64,000 nt of DNA from Lithodes maja (GCA_037953745.1 JBAKBP010007656.1:1-64000), one strand, 5' to 3'; counted from the first letter of the stretch, positions 11,640-22,787 are shown. Notes: generated by a model from the letters alone, not told the origin. Made by a program: numbers and translations.

Positions 11640-12860
11640 CGTCCCTAGCAACACAATCTAACAGCATTAGTGTCCCTAGCAACAGTATCGAACGTCCCTA
11701 GTAACACAATCAAACAATATTAGCATCCCTAGTAAAGTCTCAACACAATCATATAGAAATCAAGCGTCCCTAACAACAGTATCAGACGTTCTTAGCAACA
11801 CAATCAAACAGTATCAGGTGTCCCTAACAACAGTATCAGGCGTCCCTAACAACACAATCATATAGTATCAGGCATCCCTAGCAACAGTATCAAGTGTCCC
11901 TAACAACACAATCATATAGTATCAGGCGTCCCTAGCAACAGTATCAAGCGTCCCTAACAACACAATCATATAGTATCAGGCTTCCCTAGCAACAGTATCA
12001 AGCGTCCCTAACAACACAATCATATAGTATCAGGCGTCCCTAGCAACAGTATCAAGCGTCCCTAACAACACAATCATATAGTATCAGTCGTCCCTAGCAA
12101 CAGTATCAAGCGTCCCTAACAACACAATCATATAGTATCAGGCGTCCCTAGCAACAGTATCAGGCGTCCCTAACAACACATTCATATAGTATCAGGCGTC
12201 CCTAGCAACAGTATCAGGCGTCCCTAACAACACAAGCATATAGTATCAGGCGTCCCTAACAACACAAGCATATAGTATCAGGCGTCCCTAACAACACAAG
12301 CATATAGTATCAGGCGTCCCTATCAACAGTATCAGGCGTCCCTAACAACACAATCATATAGTATCAGGCGTCCCTAGCAACAGTATCAAGCGTCCCTAAC
12401 AACACAATCATATAGTATCAGGTGTCCCTATCAACAGTATCAGGCGTCCCTAACAACACAATCATATAGTATCAGGTGTCCCTAGCAACAGTATCAAGCG
12501 TCCCTAACAACACAATCATATAGTATCAGGTGTCCCTAGCAACAGTATCAGGCGTCCCAAACAACACAATTAAACAGTATCAGGCGTCCCTAACAACACA
12601 ATCATATAGTATCAAGCGTCCCTAGCAACAGTATCAAGCATCCCTAACAACACAATCAAACAGTATCAGGCGTCCCTAGCAACAGTATCAAGTGTCCCTA
12701 ACAACACAATCATATAGTATCAGGTGTCCCTAGCAACAGTAGCAAGCGTCCCTAACAACACAATCAAACAGTATCAGGTGTCCCTAGCAACAGTATCAGG
12801 TGTCCCTAGCAACAGTATCAGGTGTCCCTAACAACAGTATCAAGCGTCCCTAGCAAAACA
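11640..12860 (+). repeat. 54-bp higher-order minisatellite (22 + 32 bp)
   Basis: The 22-bp unit alternates with a 32-bp variant in which ACACAATCATATAGTATC replaces the usual middle. The regular repeat is therefore 22 + 32 = 54 bp over much of 11830-12720. It is separated from the simple 22-bp array by about 60 bp of AT-rich DNA. Confidence 0.9.
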
Positions 12861-13100
12861 CGTGGCGCCCCTAGCAACCAACGGTGAGGGAAGGGGGGGC
12901 TGGGTGGCAGTGTATTATTCAGAGTGCCAGGTGAGAAGGGGGGCAGGGGGGCGTTGCTCCCCTGCCCCCCTCACCACCACCACCACCACCCACCACTCTT
13001 GGCGACTTTCCTTCCAGCCTCGACTCTCCTGCTTTTCCCTCCACCTTTCTCACATAAATGCAGTACAGTCACACATAAACATTCGCGGACTCCTAACGTG
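12861..13100. other. no gene recognised
   Basis: G-rich then C-rich sequence with a (CAC)n run at about 12972-12992. The 76- and 103-codon open frames here have no recognisable domain. Confidence 0.5.
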
Positions 13101-13302
13101 TTTAGCCTCTACTGTACCGGCGACGTCTTTAAATATGATTATACCTATATTTAGACGATTTTGTGCAGCTTAAGAAGGATATGTGGTAGTAAAGAGGGTT
13201 AATTGAGATAGTTCGAAGTTTGTTTATTGCTGGACTGAATGAAATCGTCCAATAGTTGCCAGAATATAATGAGAAGGACGTCACCGATACTGAATGGGTT
13301 AA
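13101..13302. mobile_element. palindromic TTAACCC-family miniature element
   Basis: The left part (CTGTACCGGCGACGTC, TAGACGATTTTGTGCAGC) is an imperfect inverted copy of the right part (GAAATCGTCCAATAG, GACGTCACCGATACTG, GGGTTAA). Near-full-length palindromes with the same blocks lie at 18646, 39591, 47006 and 51113. Confidence 0.65.
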
Positions 13303-13516
13303 GTGTGCAAGCCTATAATATAGTAGCTAATATAGTTTGCTTGCTTTGTATAAATAAATCGCCAAATAATATCTGTGAAACTAAATTCATACATAAATCA
13401 ATCAAGATCGGTGTATTTGCAAAACTAAATACACATGGAGTCCACGAACTGTTATTTGTGACTGTACCGCATTATTATTGTAACTTTAGGACTATTAAAC
13501 TCATGTGGTATTGTTC

Positions 13517-13733
13517 CTATACCCTGTTCCAAATAGATAGGCCAGAAATCGTGAACCCTAATCTGTATAACTAAAAAAGGGCTAGAGCAAATGAACTGTA
13601 AATTTCCACACCTATTCCCTGGCTTACCCTTCCCAAATGGTAGAAATATTAGCTAATTACTCTAGTCGTTTGTGAGTTACAGAGGTTAATGCTGCTCAAG
13701 AGTTTTGGCCTACTTACTTGGAACAGGGAATAG
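13517..13733. mobile_element. foldback element, CTATACCCTGTTCC family
   Basis: Left arm CTATACCCTGTTCCAAAT and AGGGCTAGAGCAAAT is mirrored by right arm ACTCTAGTCGTTTGTGAG and TTGGAACAGGGAATAG. The same sequence occurs in inverted orientation at about 43890-44047, with another arm at 43574. No ORF. Confidence 0.6.
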
Positions 13734-13804
13734 TCCTTCATGTATTTTTGTTCTGAATCATTAGTTCATTATATACACATCCATTATTCACATTAAATAT
13801 CTAA

Positions 13805-13908
13805 TCTGTGTGTGATAACCCTGGTTCGAATCCCGGTGGATCACATATATGCTTTCATTAATTTCATTGGAGGTGTTTGGTGGTGTGGTGAAATTTATTA
13901 AAAAAAAA
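13805..13908 (+). mobile_element. tRNA-derived SINE fragment (3' half)
   Basis: A perfect Pol III B-box GGTTCGAATCC at 13823-13833 sits in a T-arm-like context, followed by about 65 bp and a run of A at 13899-13907. The A-box half is not present, so this is a truncated copy. Confidence 0.5.
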
Positions 13909-14047
13909 TAGATAATCATAATATTACATAACATAACATAGGATAGCGCGGGCATATCATAGCAAAATAACGATAAAAACATTGATAACTTTCAAAATAC
14001 CTCGATAATTTACAGCGATGAAATAATTCTGATATTCATTCACGGAC

Positions 14048-14316
14048 TTAGGGGACAGGTAGTTTTTTGTTGTTGTACCCCTTCTCCCTCATGCTTAGCC
14101 CCATTAGTTTTAAGATTCTAAGACCTTTTGTGCCATTTAGATTTTAATTTTATCCTGGCGAGCGAAAGCGAGCCTGTAATTTTAGGAGGAACCGGCCTTC
14201 GGCCGGAACATTTTTCTGCCGAAATATGTACACATTTATCTTGGAAGGGGGTCTAAAGTTTTTTTTTTTGTTAAGCTTGATGTAGGTCTAGCGAAGAAAC
14301 TAAAAATAGTAAAAAG

Positions 14317-14349
<33 letters not shown>

Positions 14350-14384
14350 CTGTATATAATCAAAAACTAAGACTACCCCCTTAA
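14048..14384 (+). mobile_element. TTAAGGGGAG-family element with TA expansion
   Basis: Left end CTTAGGGGACAGG, right end TACCCCCTTAA. Includes the GGCGAGCGAAAGCGAGCC, CCTTCGGCCGGAACATTT and GGTCTAGCG blocks. A (TA)n tract of about 30 bp has grown inside the 3' part. Confidence 0.65.
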
Positions 14385-14489
14385 TTGATCGCGGGACCCC
14401 AACTATAATTTCCAGTATGGTAATAATTTATTTCCGTCCCTTTCCTCGCCACACTGACATCCCTCCACCTCCCCCGTCCACTGCTCTAG

Positions 14490-16030
14490 TTCATTATAAC
14501 CCATAGACTATTATAACCCGTAGACTATTATAACCCGTAGACTATTATAACCCGTAGACTATTATAACCAGTAGACTATTATAACCCGTAGACTATTATA
14601 ACCCGTAGACTATTATAACCAGTAGACTATTATAACCCGTAGACTATTATAACCCGTAGACTATTATAACCCGTAGACTATTATAACCCGTAGACTATTA
14701 TAACCCGTAGACTATTATAACCCGTAGACTATTATAACCAGTAGACTATTATAACCCGTAGACTATTATAACCCGTAGACTATTATAACCAGTAGACTAT
14801 TATAACCCGTAGACTATTATAACCCGTAGACTATTATAACCAGTAGACTATTATAACCCGTAGACTATTATAACCCGTAGACTATTATAACCAGTAGACT
14901 ATTATAACCCGTAGACTATTATAACCTGTAGACTATTATAACCCGTAGACTATTATAACTAGTAGACTATTATAACCCGTAGACTATTATAACCAGTAGA
15001 CTATTATAACCAGTAGACTATTATAACCCGTAGACTATTATAACCAGTAGACTATTATAACCCGTAGACTATTATAACCAGTAGACTATTATAACCTGTA
15101 GACTATTATAACCAGTAGACTATAATAACCAGTAGACTATTATAACCCGTAGACTATTATAACCAGTAGACTATTATAACCCGTAGACTATTATAACCAG
15201 TAGACTATTATAACCCGTAGACTATTATAACCAGTAGACTATTATAACCTGTAGACTATTATAACCAGTAGACTATAATAACCAGTAGACTATTATAACC
15301 CGTAGACTATTATAACCAGTAGACTATTATAACCTGTAGACTATTATAACCAGTAGACTATTATAACCCGTAGACTATTATAACCAGTAGACTATTATAA
15401 CCCGTAGACTATTATAACCCGTAGACTATTATAACCCGTAGACTATTATAACCAGTAGACTATTATAACCCGTAGACTATTATAACCCGTAGACTATTAT
15501 AACCCGTAGACTATTATAACCCGTAGACTATTATAACCAGTAGACTATTATAACCTGTAGACTATTATAACCCGTAGACTATTATAACCAGTAGACTATT
15601 ATAACCCGTAGACTATTATAACCAGTAGACTATTATAACCCGTAGACTATTATAACCAGTAGACTATTATAACCCGTAGACTATTATAACCAGTAGACTA
15701 TTATAACCCGTAGACTATTATAACCCGTAGACTATTATAACCAGTAGACTATTATAGCCCGTAGACTATTATAACCCGTAGACTATTATAACCCGTAGAC
15801 TATTATAACCCGTAGACTATTATAATCCGTAGACTATTATAACCCATAGACTATTATAACCAGTAGACTATTATAACCAGTAGACTATTATAACCCATAG
15901 ACTATTATAACCAGTAGACTATTATAACCTGTAGACTATTATAACCCGTAGACTATTATAACCCATAGACTATTTTAACCAGTAGACTATTTTAACCAGT
16001 AGACCATTATAAATAATCAATAGACCATAT
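14490..16030 (+). repeat. 17-bp minisatellite array
   Basis: About 90 near-identical units of GTAGACTATTATAACCC. The main variant replaces CCG by CAG at the unit junction, and the two types form runs and alternations that suggest block duplications. There are no spacers, so it is not a CRISPR array. Confidence 0.97.
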
Positions 16031-16540
16031 CAACCAGTAGACCATTTTAACCAGTAGACTATTTTAACTAGTAGACCATTATATCCAGTAGACCATTATA
16101 ACCAGTAGACCATTTTAACCTGTAGACCTATTTAATTAGTGGACTATTTTAAACTGTAGACCTTTTTAATTAGTGGACTATTTTAACCAGTAGATCATTT
16201 TAGCAGTAAACTAAATCAACTAGTAGACCATTTTAAGCAGTAGTCCATTTTAACTAGCGGACTATTTTAAGCAGTAGACCATTTTAACCTGTAGACCGTT
16301 TTAACCAGTAGACTATTAACCAGTAGACCAAATCAACCAGTACACCATTTTAACCAATAGACGATTTCAACCGGTAGACCATATTAACCTGTACCAACTC
16401 AGCCAGCACAAGTCAAACCAGCGACAATCTCCAAAGTGACAAATTCCCAACCTAATCTAACCCAACTTAACAGTACTGGTTGCATTGGTACTGGTTGAAA
16501 TGGTCCTTGATTTTGGTCCTGTCACTCTTTTATCTCTGGG
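16031..16540 (+). repeat. degenerate edge of the 17-bp array with inverted flank
   Basis: Units decay to CAGTAGACCATTTTAAC forms and then to CAACCAGTACACCATTTTAA. The right flank at 16472-16525 (GTACTGGTTGAAATGGTCC, TCCTGTCACTC) is inverted relative to a piece at 1672-1725 that reads GTGACAGGAT, CAACCAGTACACCATTTC. The array appears to have grown from a unit of a dispersed element. Confidence 0.6.
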
Positions 16541-17905
16541 GGAGGCACTCGTCACAGGAAGTTTTGCCTTTTGCCTCATAAAAAAATAAAAATAAAGAGA
16601 GGAGCTTTTCGATCACCCTTGCTGATGTTATATACCTGTACTGCACACCACTAGACATACTATTTTCCTCCCTTTCCTGGTCTCTTGTCTACTGATAGTT
16701 CTATTTCTATTTACCTGTCCGTTGGCAAATAGTTTCCTTTGTATTTTGTCTTCTCCATTACACATATTTGTCTTCTATTTCTGCTACCTCCTTATGTGTA
16801 TTATATTCTCTACTACTGCTCATCCCTTTTCCTTTCTTTACTTTAGTCTTGTTTGTATTTTGCAGGTCTTCCCATTTCTTATCTACCACTTTCATTTCAC
16901 AAAGTTTCACTGTATTTTGCTTTGTCTTTCTCACTTCAATATATTTTCTATTATTGATGTCTCGGTACGTATGTTTCATTCTCTACTACAAAGCATCCAT
17001 TTTGCTTCCCTGTTTATTCTCTCCAGATATTTGTTTTTAATTTGTATCGGCTGCTCCCTTTTGTAGTTTTCTCCGTTTCGCTTAGTCTTATTTTTCCAAT
17101 ATTATTATTACCTTCTACGTCTTATGATTTCCTTTTTCGTTTGTCTGCTCTGTCCCATTTTGATCCATTTTCCGCTTTTTATATCCGTTTCCACGCATAC
17201 ATGTAATCGTCTGTCACTTGTGAGGCCCAAAAAGCCCCTGGAGGTTGAGACTGGGAATCCCACCTCCAGAATTTACTCCCACTAAGGGATCAGCAAGCCT
17301 TGTCTAGCTGATCCTCCCTACTGAGGGTTTGGTTACTGACTGAGTCGTATTATTAACTACATCTCATAATATTCTCTCCTCTTGCCTTATCAATTCTTGG
17401 AGGATCAACCGACTCCTCTCTACCCTATTCCAATGCCTTTTCTGCTCCTCTATATTCCACTGTTCATCGTTTTATCCTTGCTTACGTCTTTCCTCGCTCG
17501 ATCACAACTCGTATTCCTCTCCTTTCTCTCCTCTCCCATTCCTACCCTGTCTGCGTGTCCCTTTGCATAAATTTCCCTCGTTCTCTTGTCGTCTCCGTTC
17601 TACCCTACTCCACTTTCTTTCCTGATATACCTCTTTCCACCTGCCCTCGTCTGTCATATTCTTTATTCACACTTGGGCTTACTCTATCTATCCTCGCACC
17701 AAGTCTTCCTATTCCTGTCCATTCCTTCTATCCCTGTCAAGATTTCCTTATTCTTTTGCCTGCTCTGATCTTATTGATTCTATGTTTCTATCTTGTGTTT
17801 CTTGTTTGTGTCTCCCCTCTCTCGATCACACCTTGCACACTTCTTCTCTCTATCCTCTTCCATTCCCATCCTTTCTGTCTATTTCTTTCGCCTATTACCC
17901 CTCCG

Positions 17906-17943
<38 letters not shown>

Positions 17944-18180
17944 TATTCAACCATCTCTATTTGCCTTTCTTGATGTACTTGTTTGCATCTGTCCTTGGTG
18001 TATGCTTCCTATTTTTTATTTGTCCTCTGGTTTTATAGATTCTTGGCATAATACTTTCCTTTTCCTGCCTATCCTTTTCATTTTTAACAAGACTTACTCC
18101 CTATCGTTAGCCTTCTCTCATGACCTTTTCTATTCCAGTTGTAAAACATGTTATTCTTACCATTCATAGAAGATGAATCC
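16541..18180. other. pyrimidine-rich tract with three diverged 100-bp copies
   Basis: The plus strand is strongly T/C-rich and holds a 32-bp poly-T at about 17911-17942. A block starting GATCACAACTCGTAT near 17500 recurs near 17823 and 18529, each followed by CTCTTCCATTCC-like sequence. Long open frames of up to 204 codons are hydrophobic low-complexity translations and not supported as genes. 17221-17350 contains a more balanced insert without a recognised identity. Confidence 0.6.
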
Positions 18181-18645
18181 CATATACTAGGTAGCTTAAT
18201 GTTTAGTAGTCAAAGCATAGGTAGGGTCAAAAAGACAATATATAGCTTTTGGAGAAAACAAGAAAAACAAAGAAACAATACATGAAGAAACCGCAAACAA
18301 AATATAAAGACGTAAGAAACAAGAACCAAGATCAACAACCAAGAAGAAAGGAAAGCAAGAAGCAAGAAGAGCAAAGAAAGAAGAAAGAAGAAATAGCACA
18401 TAGCACATAATAAATTTTACTGTTAAATTAGAAAACTGAAAACACGACAAAAGGGAGGCGCCGTTGCAAAGGCATAGTAACTTCCCGACCAGCAACTGAA
18501 CTGAACTGCTTGCGTTTTTCCCCGCTGGATCACAACTCGTATGCCTTTTCCCTTTTCTCCTCTTCCATTCCCAGCGTCTCTAGCTATCCCTTTACATACG
18601 TTTTCCCCGTTCACGTGTCTTTCTCTCCGTATTTTTAACGAATTT
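18181..18645. other. purine-rich stretch, no gene recognised
   Basis: A/G-rich on the plus strand at about 18225-18400, opposite in bias to the preceding 1.5 kb. From 18520 the pyrimidine-rich block returns (third copy). Confidence 0.5.
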
Positions 18646-18852
18646 TCTAAACCCTTTGAGATTTATGCTGCGTTTTGACAATTAATTCTGGCTATCATTA
18701 GACGATTTTATGTAGTTTAGGAAGGATCTGTGGACATCAATAAGGTAAATAATAATTAAATTACCCCTCTGACTTCCATATACCCTTCCTAATCTGAATA
18801 AAATCGCATAATAATTGCCAGAATATATAAAAAATGCGTCATCATAATCTAA
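18646..18852. mobile_element. palindromic TTAACCC-family miniature element
   Basis: TAGACGATTTTATGTAG and GGAAGGATCTGTGG in the left half face CCTTCCTAATCTGAATAAAA and TAATTGCCAGAATAT in the right half. The best match is the copy at 47006-47220, which shares both halves. The TTAA ends have decayed. Confidence 0.6.
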
Positions 18853-19119
18853 TATATATACAGTATACTGTATATACTGTATACAGTATATACAAATAAG
18901 ATCATTCTTATATACTGTATATATATTTATGGATTTAATCATATCCATTCCTCTTGTCATTTAGTCTTATTTTCTGCATGATTAGGCATAATGCTTTTTT
19001 ATTCTTATTATTGTATATATTTATTAATTTATATATTTTTGTTTTCATTACCCTGACTTACTTGCCCCCTTCCAAATCGGATATTGATAAGTTGACCCCT
19101 ATTTTATGGAAACACACAC

Positions 19120-19121
19120 AC

Positions 19122-19189
<68 letters not shown>
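19120..19189. repeat. CT microsatellite abutting a LINE fragment
   Basis: About 66 bp of (CT)n ending where LINE coding homology begins. Confidence 0.95.
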
Positions 19190-19193
<4 letters not shown>

Positions 19194-19410
19194 TAAATGC
19201 ACTATTCACATTAAACAATACTAATCAAACTCGCGGAAATGGAATGACATTAAAAACCAAAAAGGCAAACCTAGATGTCACAAAGAGTTTCTTCACCTAC
19301 AGTGTGGCGACAGAGTGGAATAAACCACCAGCGAGAGTGGTGGAGAGCGACACAATAAACGCTTTCAAGGGAAGGCTTGACCTCAATCTACAGAGGGCTG
19401 GGGTGATATG
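19190..19410 (+). pseudogene. CR1-group LINE ORF2 C-terminal fragment
   Basis: The plus-strand frame after the CT repeat encodes TRGNGMTL and VATEWNKPPARVVESDTINA, ending FKGRLDLNL. This matches the last ~70 residues of CR1-type ORF2: the full element at 22871-25750 ends with YTRGNGCKI, VVNLWNGLPRNVID and FKLRLDKYL. Only the extreme C-terminus remains, so this is a severely 5'-truncated insertion. It is followed by A-rich sequence and ATGT repeats that may include its 3' tail. Confidence 0.8.
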
Positions 19411-19600
19411 GAAAAAAAATAAAAAAATAAAAAAATAATAAAAAATGTATGTATGTATGTATGTATGTATGTATGTGTGTGTGTGTGCACTGTACAGTAT
19501 GCATATATATGTATGCATGTATATATGTATGTACATGTGTATATATATATACTGTATGTATATATATAGTTTGTAAGGCCAGACTGCCTAGTAAGGACCT
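19411..19600 (+). repeat. A-rich tail, ATGT and TA repeats
   Basis: AAAAAATAAAAAAATAA-like sequence then (ATGT)n at 19446-19476 and irregular TATATG/TACTGTATA repeats. It may represent the tail of the LINE fragment plus secondary expansion. Confidence 0.7.
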
Positions 19601-19638
19601 TGAGGTCTGTGTGGTCTGTGTATCTATGTAGCTCTATG

Positions 19639-19639
19639 T

Positions 19640-19679
<40 letters not shown>

Positions 19680-19735
19680 ATCAAATCAACCTATTTCTCG
19701 CTTGTACTTCATCCCCCCCCCCCCCCCCCCCCTGT
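19639..19735. repeat. CT microsatellite and poly-C
   Basis: (CT)n at about 19639-19676 and about 20 C residues at 19712-19732. Confidence 0.95.
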
Positions 19736-19899
19736 ACTAAGTTTACCCCCACCCCCTCTTTCTCTCTCATTCCAGCTCCACTGTCTCTTTTCTCTGTCCA
19801 CCTTGCTCTATTTCATTTTACCTCTTATTCTTATTTGTCTTCTGCTTTGTTTTCTTCTTCTTCTTCTTCTTCTTCTTCTACGTCCCAAGGCATCTTTTC

Positions 19900-20262
19900 C
19901 CAATCCCAAATCCCTTCTAATCCCCCTGCTTCTGTCCCAAATCCCTTATAATCCCCTTACTTCTGTCCCAAATCACTTATAATCCCCTACTTCTGTCCGA
20001 AATCCATTATAATCCTCTACTTCTGTCCCAAATCCCTTCTAATCCCCCTACTGTTGTCCCAAATCCATTATAATCCCCTACTTCTGTCCCAAATCCCATC
20101 TAAAACCCCTACTGCTGTCCCAAATCCTTCTAATCCCCTACTTCTGTCCCAAATCCCTTCTAATCCCCTTACTTCTGTCCCAAATCCCTTATAATCCCCT
20201 ACTTCTGTCCCAAATCCATTATAATCCTCTACTTCTGTCCCAAATCCCTTCTAATCCCTTCT
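19900..20262 (+). repeat. 30-31 bp minisatellite
   Basis: About 12 units built on TCCCAAATCCCTTATAATCC followed by a CCTACTTCTG-like end. A (TTC)n tract precedes it at about 19855-19879. Confidence 0.9.
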
Positions 20263-20779
20263 CTCACCCGCCGGCTTTAGCATCGCCAACAGCTCCGCAT
20301 CGCCACTGAGAAAACTCGATCATAATTTGAGTATTTCATATCCCAATTTCCTTTATTCATTGCATGAACAGTAGTTAAGTGCTTGTTTAACCTCCACATA
20401 GTTCTGTAGTTGCCGTGCATGTTATTTTATTGCTTTTCTGACTGATAAACATTGTTGTTTACATTTGTTATCCTAGCTTGTAGCAGACGACGCACGCGCA
20501 CCTCTAATCGACCTAGCTTTGTATTTTCTTATTAACTCTAGTAGTTATCGTATTCAGTATCCTACTGTAGCTATATATATCTGTAATTTTAGTTGTTGCT
20601 TGCATGATCTTGTACTGTAGTAACCTTTGACTGATAACTTTGTTTATCTAAATATAATCCTGCTTGACTAGCCTACAGTGACACCAGCGCCATCTGTTGA
20701 TACAGTATATTAACCCCTTGTGTGCAGTTACACTTTATTTTTATATAATATATATTTGGTGAATTGTATATTTAGTTAC

Positions 20780-20831
<52 letters not shown>

Positions 20832-20837
20832 TTGCTT
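20263..20837. other. unique-looking sequence upstream of the LINE
   Basis: No ORF or recognised family. It contains a (TA)n run at about 20783-20825. It may be LINE 5' untranslated sequence or flanking DNA; it carries no Ty3/gypsy sequence. Confidence 0.5.
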
Positions 20838-21545
20838 TTTTAGTTAGGTTATCACCCCTGGTAGCCTACTTCTGCATATTTCATACTTTTTTGTTTTTGG
20901 TTATTTTTGTTTTAGGTTAGTCTAGGCTATCATCCCTGGTGGCCTATTTCTGCGTACGGTACTTCAATTTTTAAATTTTCAGTTAGGCTATCACCGCTGG
21001 TGGCCTATTTCTGCGTACCGGTATTTCATAATTTTTGTTTTCGGTTAGTCTAGGCTATCATCCCTGGTGGCCTATTTCTGCGTACTTCAATTTTTAAATT
21101 TTCAGTTAGGCTATCACCGCTGGTGGCCTATTTCTGCGTACCAGTATTTCATAATTTTTGTTTTCGGTTAGTCTAGGCTATCACCGCTGGTGGCCTATTT
21201 CTGCGTACCGGTATTTCATAATTTTTGTTTTCGGTTATTTTTGTTTTCGGTTAGTTTAGGCTATCATCCCTGGTGGCCTATTTCTGCGTACTTCAATTTT
21301 TAAATTTTCAGTTAAGCTATCACCGCTGGTGGCCTATTTCTGCCTACCGGTAGTTCATAATTTTTGTTTTCGGTTAGGATAGGCTATAACCCCTGGTGGC
21401 CTATTTCTGTTTAAATAAACATAAACAAAAATTCGGTTCGGCTATCACTGCGTATTCAAATTTAATTTTGTTTTGTTTTAATTTTTGGTTAGGCTATCAC
21501 CGCTGATAACCTATTTGTGTGTATTTCAACATTTTTGTTTTCGGT
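20838..21545 (+). promoter_or_regulatory. tandem ~60-bp monomers upstream of the LINE, candidate 5'UTR promoter array
   Basis: About ten copies of a unit centred on GCTATCACCGCTGGTGGCC and TATTTCTGCGTAC. Two subtypes alternate over part of the array: one about 64-66 bp with GGTATTTCATAATTTTTG, the other about 57 bp with CTTCAATTTTTAAATTTTC. The array ends about 125 bp before ORF1. Position and structure resemble the tandem promoter monomers of some LINEs such as mouse L1; promoter function is inferred, not shown. Confidence 0.55.
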
Positions 21546-21671
21546 TAGGCCTATTTAAGTAAGTGAAGCGACCTGAAGGGAGTGAAGTGTTTTTAAAGTG
21601 AGTTTAGTGTTTTTAAAGTGAGTTAAGTGTTTTTAAGTGAGTGAAGTGAACTGAAGAAAGTGATAGTCACC
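21546..21671 (+). other. LINE leader with 20-bp mini-repeats
   Basis: Contains three AGTGAGTTTAGTGTTTTTAA-like repeats at about 21580-21640, then GTGATAGTCACC immediately before the ORF1 ATG. Confidence 0.6.
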
Positions 21672-22787
21672 ATGCCTCGTGCCTGTACGAACTGCGCCGG
21701 TAGGTTTGGTGCTTCCATGTTTGCTCCTGCCGATCCACAAGTCTGCCGACTCTGCCAGCAACGAGAGGATTTGACAGCAAAATTGGATGAAGCCCTCAAC
21801 AAGATCAACGCCCTCACCAGGAAGCTGGAATCACTCCAAGAGTTTGTAACACTCAACGTTGGAGTATCACTAACGCAAATTGTTTCAACTCCAGCATCCA
21901 CCACCGCCCCAACGTCATCTGCCAACAATCCAACACCTGCAGTAGACACTGCAGCAGATGATTCTGACGAACCTGAGCCGACATCAAACCAGGACAGCCG
22001 CCCTGTTCACCTTAGTCTCTCCCCCACTCCTCGTGCAAGAAGCCTGCTAGCACGAACAGTACCAACCCCTCGCCCCCGTTCTAACCACTCCTCTCCCCGA
22101 CCTGTACGTAGAGTCCCGCCACCACAGGTTTCCGGATTTACACCAGTGAGGAACGGTGCACGGCCAACGCAGAAAAGGTCTCATCTACCAGTCACAATGT
22201 CAAACAGATTTGAGATATTGGTAGAGATGGAAGACGAACCAGAAGAGACCAGGCTCGTTGGAGATTCCATCCTACGAGGACAGGTCGAAGAGTTCTGCGA
22301 CAGAGTCCCAATTCAACGAAAAAGATTTTGCATCCCAGGAGCTGGACTGGACGACATTGTGGAAGCCTTCGAAGATACCACAAAGGATGCAAATGAAAAT
22401 ACCCTTTTTGTCATCCATGCTGGTTCAAATGACGTCATGCGCACCAGATCCGAAGAGTTGATGGAGAAATATCGCAAGATGATCCAGCACTACAAAAACA
22501 AGTCAAGGAATATCATCATCTCAGGCATTCTCCCCAAGATCGACGCACCTGACAAATTCTACGACAAGGCCTTCAGCACAAATAGCCGACTAAAACATTT
22601 GTGTCTGAGGGAAGAAGTTGAATTCATCAACCTCTGGGACAACTTCTACAACCAGCCTACTCTGTTCCGCAAGGATGGCACTCATCTAAACCCTGTGGGT
22701 TCAGCACGCATGGGTCGTCTCCTACACGAAGCAGTCCGCAGCCATGGATCAAAAAACGCCATCCGAGAAGAAGCAGCAGTGACATAA
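21672..22787 (+). CDS. LINE ORF1 protein: zinc finger, coiled coil, SGNH esterase
   Basis: 371 residues from ATG 21672 (context ACCATGC) to TAA 22785-22787. An in-frame GTG at 21660 is not needed. Residues 5-28 hold a C-x2-C-x16-C-x2-C zinc-binding pattern (C5, C8, C25, C28). Residues ~31-60 look like a short coiled coil with leucine spacing. Residues ~80-190 are rich in Ser, Pro and Thr. From ~194 comes an SGNH/GDSL hydrolase domain with GDSIL (nucleophile S199), HAGSND (N253, D254) and DGTHLN (D335, H338), so all catalytic blocks are present. In CR1/L2-type LINEs such ORF1 proteins bind RNA and multimerise; the role of the esterase is debated. ORF2 follows after 83 bp. The frame is intact. 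Confidence 0.92.
   Translation: MPRACTNCAGRFGASMFAPADPQVCRLCQQREDLTAKLDEALNKINALTRKLESLQEFVTLNVGVSLTQIVSTPASTTAPTSSANNPTPAVDTAADDSDEPEPTSNQDSRPVHLSLSPTPRARSLLARTVPTPRPRSNHSSPRPVRRVPPPQVSGFTPVRNGARPTQKRSHLPVTMSNRFEILVEMEDEPEETRLVGDSILRGQVEEFCDRVPIQRKRFCIPGAGLDDIVEAFEDTTKDANENTLFVIHAGSNDVMRTRSEELMEKYRKMIQHYKNKSRNIIISGILPKIDAPDKFYDKAFSTNSRLKHLCLREEVEFINLWDNFYNQPTLFRKDGTHLNPVGSARMGRLLHEAVRSHGSKNAIREEAAVT

Noticed and set aside
9001..12860. Possible CRISPR arrays
   Set aside because: Repeats are contiguous with no unique spacers; the sequence is eukaryotic minisatellite.
16722..18169. Hydrophobic ORFs up to 204 codons resembling membrane proteins
   Set aside because: They arise from pyrimidine-rich DNA (Leu, Phe, Ser, Pro codons) and a poly-T run; no family likeness.
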